Below, piece by piece: positions 44,302 through 50,105 of a DNA stretch of 50,105 nt (positions within the stretch are counted from its first letter, which is position 1; each line of letters starts with the position of its first letter). The position numbers were made by a program, and so were the translations under genes. The notes under the pieces are model-generated. The model was not told where the DNA came from. It ran no database searches and saw only the letters and a program-made list of their open reading frames with translations. The stretch comes from Moraxella bovis (GTDB taxonomy: Bacteria; Pseudomonadota; Gammaproteobacteria; Pseudomonadales; Moraxellaceae): positions 1 to 50,105 of the forward strand of contig NZ_MUXV01000042.1 in NCBI RefSeq assembly GCF_002014975.1, given 5' to 3'.

Positions 44302-44385
44302 GATAAACAGTTGGAGCAAATAACCGCTTATTTTAGCAAATTTTTGGGGCAAATGCTTATCTTTTCATTTGCAATCCAATCTGAG

Positions 44386-44391
44386 TATACT
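44386..44391 (+). promoter_or_regulatory. -10 element of a probable valS promoter
   Basis: TATACT lies 110 bases before the valS start, with a weak -35 (TTTCAT) about 17-18 bases upstream. It would place the transcription start ahead of the terminator-like hairpin at 44429. Confidence 0.4.
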
Positions 44392-44428
44392 GTCAAAATT
44401 ACTCCAATAAACAAAAATACCCTTTCCC

Positions 44429-44471
44429 AAACCCCCAATTTTACGGTAAAATTAGGGGTTTTTATTTTTAT
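44429..44471 (+). terminator. Intrinsic terminator-like hairpin in the valS leader
   Basis: AACCCCCAATTTTAC pairs with GTAAAATTAGGGGTT (one mismatch) and is followed by TTTTATTTTTA. No rightward gene ends here; lnt reads away to the left. It therefore most likely lies in the valS leader, as an attenuator. Confidence 0.65.
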
Positions 44472-44501
44472 AGTTAATTCAAAGCATTTAAAGGTACTCT
44501 C

Positions 44502-47354
44502 ATGACCCTACCCACCACCTACACCCCGTCCGACATTGAACAAAAATGGTACACCACTTGGGAAGACAAGGGCTATTTTCGCCCCACCCTTGATAAGCCA
44601 AAATCCTTCTCTATCGCAATTCCTCCGCCAAACGTAACAGGCTCGCTCCATATGGGACATGGCTTTAACAACACCATTATGGACGCTCTGACTCGCTTTC
44701 ATCGCATGAAAGGCTACAACACCCTATGGCAACCAGGTACCGACCACGCTGGTATCGCCACGCAAATGGTGGTGGAGCGTCAGCTAGGCTTAGACGGCAT
44801 TAGCCGTCATGACTTGGGGCGTGAGAAGTTCATTGAAAAAGTGTGGGAATGGAAAGGGCAGTCAGGTGGCAACATCACTCGTCAAATCCGCCGTCTAGGC
44901 TCGTCCGTGGACTGGTCTCGTGAACGCTTTACCATGGACGATGATTTGTCCAAAGTGGTCAAAGAAGTCTTTGTCCGCCTGTATGATGAAGGGTTGATTT
45001 ATCGTAAAAAACGCCTTGTCAATTGGGACTGTAAATTAAAAACCGCCATTAGTGATTTGGAAGTGGAAAATCGTGATGAAAAAGGCTTTATGTATCACGT
45101 TCGCTATCCTTTTGCCGCTGGGCAAACGGACGCCAATGGAGCAAGCCTTGACGGCAAGTATATGCACATTGCCACCACTCGCCCAGAGACCATTTTGGCA
45201 GACGGCTGTTTGGCGGTACACCCTGATGATAAGCGATATACGCACATTTTGGGCAAAATGGTTCACGTGCCTTTAACCGACCGTGTCATTCCTGTGCTGG
45301 CTGACCCTTATCCTGACCCTGAATTTGGTACAGGGTGCGTAAAAATTACCCCTGCCCACGATTTTAATGACTATGAAGTGGGCGAACGCCAAAACATTGA
45401 GATTATTAACCTAATGAACCTTGACGGCACGATGAACGAAAATTGTCCGCCTGCTTATCAAGGGCTTGACCGCTTTGACGCTCGTAAAAACATCATTGCC
45501 GACCTAGAAACGCACGGCTTTTTAGAAAAAGTAGAACCCCACGAATTAAAACGCCCCTATGGCGACCGCTCTGGTACAGTCATTGAACCATTACTTACCG
45601 ACCAATGGTATGTCAAAATTGATGAGCTTGCTAAACCTGCGATAGATGCGGTGCAAAATGGCGATATTAAATTTGTCCCAGAACAATATACCAATATGTA
45701 CATGGCGTGGATGCGTGATATTCAAGACTGGTGTATCAGCCGTCAGCTGTGGTGGGGACACCGCATTCCTGCGTGGTATGATGATAATGGCGGTGTCTAT
45801 GTGGGGCGTGATGAAGATGAAGTGCGTGCCAAATATAACTTGGGCGATACCTCCCTTCGTCAAGATGAAGACGTGCTAGATACTTGGTTTAGCTCCGCTT
45901 TGTGGACGTTTAGTACGCTGGACTGGACAGGGACGGACGCCGACTTTGACAATGCCATTTTACAAAATTTTCACCCCACAAGCGTCCTAGTTACAGGCTT
46001 TGACATCATTTTCTTTTGGGTTGCCCGAATGATTATGATGACGCTTCATTTTGTCAAGGATAAGGACGGCAAGCCACAAGTGCCATTTCATACCGTCTAT
46101 GTACACGGCTTGGTGCGTGATAGCGAAGGGCAAAAGATGAGTAAATCCAAGGGCAACGTGCTTGACCCCTTGGATTTGATTGATAGTATTGACCTTGAAA
46201 GTCTGGTCGCCAAACGCACGACAGGGCTGATGAACCCCAAAGATGCCGCTAAAATCGAAAAAGCCACTCGCAAAGAGTTCCCCGAAGGCATTCTTGCCTA
46301 TGGCACAGATGCGGTGCGTTTTACCTTTGCAAGTCTAGCGAGTACAGGGCGAGACATCAATTTTGACCTAAAACGTGTGGAAGGCTATCGCAACTTCTGC
46401 AACAAAATTTGGAACGCCACTCGCTTTGTCTTGATGAACGTAGAAGGCAAGCCAATCAGCGACACGCTCCGCCCCGAGCTGTGGGAATTATCCGAAAAAT
46501 GGATAATAAGCCGACTACAAAAATGCGAACAAGCGGTAAACTTGGCGTTTGAGACCTATCGTTTTGACTTGGCAAGCCAATCTATTTATGACTTTATTTG
46601 GAATGAATACTGCGACTGGTATGTGGAGCTTGTCAAGCCTATCCTAAACGATGAGAGCGTATCTGATGAGCGTAAAGCCGAGATTCGCCGTGTGCTGTTG
46701 TCAGTGCTGGAAGTCGCTTTGCGTCTCACACACCCCATTATGCCGTTTATCACCGAAGAGATTTGGCAAACGCTTGCTCCCATGCTTGGGCAGGCAGGCG
46801 AGAGTATCATGCTCGCTCCGTTCCCTGTGGCGGACGATGAACGCATTGACGAGCAAGCCGAAAATGATATGGCATGGCTACAAAGCCTTATCGGTGCGGT
46901 GCGAAACATTCGTGGCGAGATGAAACTGGGCAATGCCGTACGTCTGCCTGTGCTACTACAAGGCGTAACGGACGAAGAGAGAGCAAGTCTTGCCCGCATT
47001 GAAAGCCAGTTTAAAGCCCTTGCTAAGGTTGAGATGCTAACCATTGTCAGCGATGATGACGAGATTCCATTGTCATCGCAAGCCTTGATTGGTTCGCTAA
47101 AAGTGCTGGTGCCGATGAAAGGCTTAATTGACCCAACCGCCGAGCTTAACCGCCTAAATAAAGTGCGTGAAAAACTCCAAGCCCAAGCGGATGCAATCAG
47201 CAAGAAGCTATCCAATGAAGGCTTTATCGCCAAAGCCCCGGCCCAAGTGGTAGAGGCAGAAAAGGCGAAACTTGCCGAGTTAGAAGGGCAAATTAGGGAG
47301 ATTGAGAAGCAGGTGGGGCAGTTGATAGTTTGTAATCCCAACAACGGCAAATAG
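44502..47354 (+). CDS. valS: Valyl-tRNA synthetase
   Basis: Class I aminoacyl-tRNA synthetase charging tRNA-Val and editing mischarged threonine. The 950 residues are standard. The HIGH box is [15 protein letters not shown] (41-55), KMSKS is present in [14 protein letters not shown] (545-549), the editing domain includes [20 protein letters not shown], and the C-terminal coiled coil ([20 protein letters not shown]) is complete. AAAGGTACTCTC precedes ATG 44502. The stop overlaps a small hairpin that separates it from the restriction operon. Confidence 0.98.
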   Translation: MTLPTTYTPSDIEQKWYTTWEDKGYFRPTLDKPKSFSIAIPPPNVTGSLHMGHGFNNTIMDALTRFHRMKGYNTLWQPGTDHAGIATQMVVERQLGLDGISRHDLGREKFIEKVWEWKGQSGGNITRQIRRLGSSVDWSRERFTMDDDLSKVVKEVFVRLYDEGLIYRKKRLVNWDCKLKTAISDLEVENRDEKGFMYHVRYPFAAGQTDANGASLDGKYMHIATTRPETILADGCLAVHPDDKRYTHILGKMVHVPLTDRVIPVLADPYPDPEFGTGCVKITPAHDFNDYEVGERQNIEIINLMNLDGTMNENCPPAYQGLDRFDARKNIIADLETHGFLEKVEPHELKRPYGDRSGTVIEPLLTDQWYVKIDELAKPAIDAVQNGDIKFVPEQYTNMYMAWMRDIQDWCISRQLWWGHRIPAWYDDNGGVYVGRDEDEVRAKYNLGDTSLRQDEDVLDTWFSSALWTFSTLDWTGTDADFDNAILQNFHPTSVLVTGFDIIFFWVARMIMMTLHFVKDKDGKPQVPFHTVYVHGLVRDSEGQKMSKSKGNVLDPLDLIDSIDLESLVAKRTTGLMNPKDAAKIEKATRKEFPEGILAYGTDAVRFTFASLASTGRDINFDLKRVEGYRNFCNKIWNATRFVLMNVEGKPISDTLRPELWELSEKWIISRLQKCEQAVNLAFETYRFDLASQSIYDFIWNEYCDWYVELVKPILNDESVSDERKAEIRRVLLSVLEVALRLTHPIMPFITEEIWQTLAPMLGQAGESIMLAPFPVADDERIDEQAENDMAWLQSLIGAVRNIRGEMKLGNAVRLPVLLQGVTDEERASLARIESQFKALAKVEMLTIVSDDDEIPLSSQALIGSLKVLVPMKGLIDPTAELNRLNKVREKLQAQADAISKKLSNEGFIAKAPAQVVEAEKAKLAELEGQIREIEKQVGQLIVCNPNNGK

Positions 47355-47371
47355 ATTATTTTTATAATCTA
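47352..47371 (+). promoter_or_regulatory. Small hairpin and possible promoter before mboA
   Basis: TAGATTATTTTTATAATCTA is a palindrome with eight-base arms that includes the valS stop and a TATAAT (47363-47368), 40 bases before mboA. It may act as operator or promoter for the restriction operon. Confidence 0.4.
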
Positions 47372-47407
47372 TTTGCTTAATGCACCACTTAATGATGAAA
47401 AAAGTAA

Positions 47408-48292
47408 ATGAAACCTTTTATAAAATGGGCGGGCGGTAAGAATTCTTTGCTTGATGAAATTCAAAAACGCTTGCCTGATTTTGTTCACTCACAAGATTTT
47501 TGTTTGGTAGAGCCTTTTGTTGGTGGTGGGGCGGTGTCCTTATGGGCATTGTCCGATTTGCCACATCTAAAACAGCTTGTCATCAATGATTGCAATGCCG
47601 ATTTAATCAATGTTTATCAAGTTATTAAAAACAACCCCGATGATTTGATAGGATATATTGAAAATTTGCAAAGTCATTATGATAAATTAACTGATTTAGA
47701 AAGTAAAAAACCTTATTTTTATCACAAACGAGATGTTTTTAATCAAAGAACCAGTAATGATATTGAGCAGGCAGGGTTATTTATCTTTTTAAACAAATCT
47801 GCTTTTAATGGCTTATATCGTGTTAATAAAAATAATCAATTCAACGTTCCCATTGGTAGTTATAAAAAACCAACTTTTGTAGATAAAGAAAATATTTTAA
47901 ATATTTCAAAAAAACTACAAAACACCAAAATACTATCAGGTGATTTTGAATTGGTTTTGGCTCATTTGCCAAATAATTTTCCCTGCCTATTTTACCTTGA
48001 TCCGCCTTATCGTCCGATTAGTGATACCGCAAGTTTTACTTCTTATTCTGATAATGGCTTTGATGATAATGAACAAAAACGCTTGGCAAATTTTTGTAAA
48101 AAAATAGATAAGTTGGGTCATTATTTTTTATTAAGCAATTCCGATCCAAAAAATACCAATTCATCTGATGAATTTTTTGATGAATTATATCAAGATTTTA
48201 AAATTGAGAGAATACAAGCTAACCGCACCATTAGTGCCAATAGTAATGGTCGCAAAAAGGTAAATGAAATTATAGTCAGTAACGGAGTTTAA
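47408..48292 (+). CDS. mboA: GATC-specific adenine methyltransferase, Dam/DpnM type (M.MboI A)
   Basis: Methylates adenine in GATC to protect host DNA. 294 residues, alpha-class: [13 protein letters not shown] (6-18) and [13 protein letters not shown] (35-47) bind AdoMet, [13 protein letters not shown] (198-210) is the catalytic motif, and [20 protein letters not shown] is typical of Dam/DpnM. It opens a three-gene operon with one-base gaps. Codon use is visibly more AT-rich than valS, a sign of transfer. The match to M. bovis MboI is from memory of gene order and lengths. Confidence 0.92.
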   Translation: MKPFIKWAGGKNSLLDEIQKRLPDFVHSQDFCLVEPFVGGGAVSLWALSDLPHLKQLVINDCNADLINVYQVIKNNPDDLIGYIENLQSHYDKLTDLESKKPYFYHKRDVFNQRTSNDIEQAGLFIFLNKSAFNGLYRVNKNNQFNVPIGSYKKPTFVDKENILNISKKLQNTKILSGDFELVLAHLPNNFPCLFYLDPPYRPISDTASFTSYSDNGFDDNEQKRLANFCKKIDKLGHYFLLSNSDPKNTNSSDEFFDELYQDFKIERIQANRTISANSNGRKKVNEIIVSNGV

Positions 48293-48293
48293 C

Positions 48294-49136
48294 ATGAAAT
48301 TAGCATTTGATGATTTTTTAAATAGTATGTCAGAAACCAATACTACTTTGGATTATTTTACTGATTTTGATAAAGTAAAAAAGAATGTCGCTCAAATTGA
48401 GATTCACTTAAACCAGCTTAATTATTTATTGGGAAAAGATGATTTAAAACAAGCAGTTTATGATTTATACGCCGAATGCCCAAATGCGTTTTCTATCTTA
48501 GAAATACTGATTGCAGTTAGAAAAAAGGAACAAAAGAAAAGCCTAGATGAAAAAGGTCAAGTGGTAACATTAAATAGCTACTTTCAATCAGCAGATAAAA
48601 TTATAGATTTTCTTAACAATACAGGGCTTGCTGATGTATTTAGAGATAAAAACATCAAAAATTTAGTTGATTATGTGTTTGGCATTGAAGTGGGTTTGGA
48701 TACTAATGCCCGAAAAAATCGTGGTGGAGACAATATGTCAAAAGCTGTTCAATTATTATTTGACAATGCAGATATTTATTATAAAAAAGAAGTCAGAAAC
48801 ACCATTTTTACAGACATTGAAAGCTTGGGAGCTGATGTCAAACAATTTGATTTTGTCATCAAAACCAAAAGAAAAACCTATGTAATTGAAACCAATTATT
48901 ATAATAGTGGTGGCTCAAAATTAAATGAAGTTGCCAGAGCTTATACTGATGTTGCCCCAAAAATCAATCAATATTCGCAGTATGAATTTGTTTGGATTAC
49001 CGATGGTCAAGGCTGGAAAACTGCCAAGAATAAACTACAAGAAGCCTATACTCATATACCTTCTGTTTATAATTTATATACTTTGCATGGTTTTATTGAA
49101 CAGCTAAATAGCGAAGGTGTTATAAAGGATTGGTAA
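48294..49136 (+). CDS. mboB: GATC-specific type II restriction endonuclease (R.MboI, DpnII family)
   Basis: Cuts unmethylated GATC. 280 residues. The family block GIEVGLDTNARKNRGGDNMS lies near 130-149, and the PD-(D/E)XK core reads DFVIKTKRKTYVIETNYYNS, with Asp 186 and Glu 199 as metal ligands and an unusual Asn in place of the last Lys, as in DpnII/MboI enzymes. ATG 48294 follows CGGAGTTTAAC one base after the mboA stop. Very AT-rich, like its neighbours. Expression relative to methylases is not evident from sequence. Confidence 0.92.
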   Translation: MKLAFDDFLNSMSETNTTLDYFTDFDKVKKNVAQIEIHLNQLNYLLGKDDLKQAVYDLYAECPNAFSILEILIAVRKKEQKKSLDEKGQVVTLNSYFQSADKIIDFLNNTGLADVFRDKNIKNLVDYVFGIEVGLDTNARKNRGGDNMSKAVQLLFDNADIYYKKEVRNTIFTDIESLGADVKQFDFVIKTKRKTYVIETNYYNSGGSKLNEVARAYTDVAPKINQYSQYEFVWITDGQGWKTAKNKLQEAYTHIPSVYNLYTLHGFIEQLNSEGVIKDW

Positions 49137-49137
49137 A

Positions 49138-49959
49138 ATGAGAATAAAACCTTATTTTGAATCAGATGATAAAAACTTTAATATCTACCAGGGGAATTGC
49201 ATTGATTTTATGTCGCATTTTCAGGATAATTCCATAGATATGATATTTGCCGATCCGCCCTATTTTTTATCCAATGATGGATTAACTTTTAAAAATAGCA
49301 TTATTCAATCGGTTAATAAAGGCGAATGGGATAAAAATGACAATGAAGCTAGTATTTATAATTTTAATCATGAATGGATAGCACAAGCCAGACAATTATT
49401 AAAAGATAACGGAACCATTTGGATAAGTGGTACGCACCATAATATTTTTACCGTTGGTCAAGTATTAAAAGAAAATAATTTTAAAATATTAAATATAATA
49501 ACTTGGGAAAAACCTAATCCACCGCCTAATTTTTCTTGCCGTTATTTTACCTATTCAAGTGAATGGATAATTTGGGCAAGAAAACATTCTAAGATACCAC
49601 ATTATTTTAACTATGATTTGATGAAAAAATTAAATGGCGACAAACAACAAAAAGACATATGGCGATTGCCTGCGGTGGGCAGTTGGGAAAAGACACAGGG
49701 TAAACACCCTACTCAAAAACCACTTGGGCTTTTATCTCGCATTATCTTATCATCAACCCAAAAAGATGATTTGATTTTAGATCCATTTTCAGGCTCTGGC
49801 ACAACAGGTATTGCTGGTGTATTGTTGGATAGAAATTATATCGGTATTGAGCAAGAATTAGAGTTTTTAGAGTTATCAAAAAGGCGTTATCACGAAATCA
49901 CACCTGTATTAAAAAATGAATTTAAACAAAAAATTCGTAAGCAGATTAGTGCTATTTAA
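49138..49959 (+). CDS. mboC: Second GATC adenine methyltransferase, beta class (DpnA-like, M.MboI C)
   Basis: 273 residues, with motifs in beta-class order: catalytic ADPPYFLSNDGLTF near 38-51 and, at the C-terminus, AdoMet-binding LDPFSGSGTTGIAG (214-227). HPTQKPLGLLSRII between them is typical of DpnA/HinfI-type enzymes. DpnA also methylates single-stranded GATC DNA and protects incoming DNA during transformation; the same role is likely here, relevant in naturally competent Moraxella. It starts one base after mboB (AAAGGATTGG upstream). Its end overlaps the convergent partial gene. Confidence 0.92.
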   Translation: MRIKPYFESDDKNFNIYQGNCIDFMSHFQDNSIDMIFADPPYFLSNDGLTFKNSIIQSVNKGEWDKNDNEASIYNFNHEWIAQARQLLKDNGTIWISGTHHNIFTVGQVLKENNFKILNIITWEKPNPPPNFSCRYFTYSSEWIIWARKHSKIPHYFNYDLMKKLNGDKQQKDIWRLPAVGSWEKTQGKHPTQKPLGLLSRIILSSTQKDDLILDPFSGSGTTGIAGVLLDRNYIGIEQELEFLELSKRRYHEITPVLKNEFKQKIRKQISAI

Positions 49960-50105
49960 TTGCAATTAAGTCCTTAACCACCCTAAACACCACACTACGC
50001 CCCTGTACAATGACATCAATATCAGGGGCGTAGCCAAAAATCCATTTGCCAACTCCATAAATTTTTGTTAAAATTTGATTTATTATTTTTGGCTCTGGTC
50101 TAAAA
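49952..50105 (-). CDS. C-terminal part of a possible WYL-domain protein (runs off the window)
   Basis: An open minus-strand frame enters from the right edge and stops at TAG 49954-49952, overlapping the mboC end by eight bases. It reads FRPEPKIINQILTKIYGVGK, WIFGYAPDIDVIVQGRSVVF and RVVKDLIAIK. The W-I-GYAPDIDVI pattern resembles the C-terminus of WYL-domain regulators, which often control defence genes. Only 50 residues are visible, so this is tentative. Confidence 0.42.
   Translation of the reverse strand, partial: FRPEPKIINQILTKIYGVGKWIFGYAPDIDVIVQGRSVVFRVVKDLIAIK

Noticed and set aside
46586..47350. 254-codon frame antisense to valS
   Set aside because: Long antisense frame without protein-like pattern, Ser-rich as expected for a shadow of Leu/Glu-rich valS.
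1..50105. tRNA, rRNA genes or CRISPR arrays
   Set aside because: No cloverleaf-like GTTCGAATC context, rRNA motifs or regularly spaced direct repeats were found on reading either strand.

Overview
The window looks like a chromosomal stretch from a Moraxella species, most likely M. bovis or a close relative. The strongest clue is the right end: a three-gene GATC restriction-modification operon (methylase, endonuclease, second methylase of 294, 280 and 273 residues) whose order and sizes match the MboI system of M. bovis as I remember it. The housekeeping genes (coaBC, aroE, xth, lnt, valS, nhaA) and an S8-protease autotransporter fit a Moraxellaceae gammaproteobacterium. All identifications come from reading the sequence; no database was searched.

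Layout. 1-5 kb: coaBC, a short unknown gene, a frameshifted secreted protein between two related hairpins, a TauE/SafE permease and a dicarboxylate/amino-acid symporter. 5.1-21.0 kb: a decayed Mu-family prophage with P2-like tail genes (BcepMu-like in layout). Its early genes (transposition ATPase, DUF3164, HU, GemA, Mor) run leftward and its head and tail genes run rightward. Large deletions removed nearly all of the transposase and the lysis, terminase, portal, protease and most sheath genes; several remaining genes carry one-base frame lesions. Its right end holds a com-like gene, a 55-residue ORF, an ABC-ATPase/GNAT fusion and a frameshifted formyltransferase, in the place where Mu carries com-mom. 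I read this as a candidate DNA-modification cassette.

21-24.5 kb: the autotransporter, whose promoter abuts a 37-bp inverted repeat, then 1.2 kb of AT-rich DNA without genes. 25.7-33.9 kb: nhaA, a small unknown gene, a nitronate monooxygenase remnant, two lipoproteins (one histidine-rich and MliC-like), an unknown membrane protein, aroE, an acyl-CoA dehydrogenase and exonuclease III. 34-36.3 kb: an XRE regulator broken by an in-frame stop, divergent from two tandem paralogous GTPases. 36.3-41.5 kb: a complete type I secretion apparatus (HlyD, ABC, TolC-like) with no substrate gene in view. 41.5-50.1 kb: repeats, an alanine-rich membrane protein, lnt, valS, the MboI operon and the end of a possible WYL-domain gene.

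How it fits together. The window is dominated by conflict between DNA elements: a GATC restriction system, a marked shortage of GATC sites (13 counted by hand in 50 kb), a prophage with its own probable anti-restriction modification genes, and a regulator-GTPase cassette of unknown role. Small inverted-repeat elements and dispersed repeats sit in the intergenic gaps.
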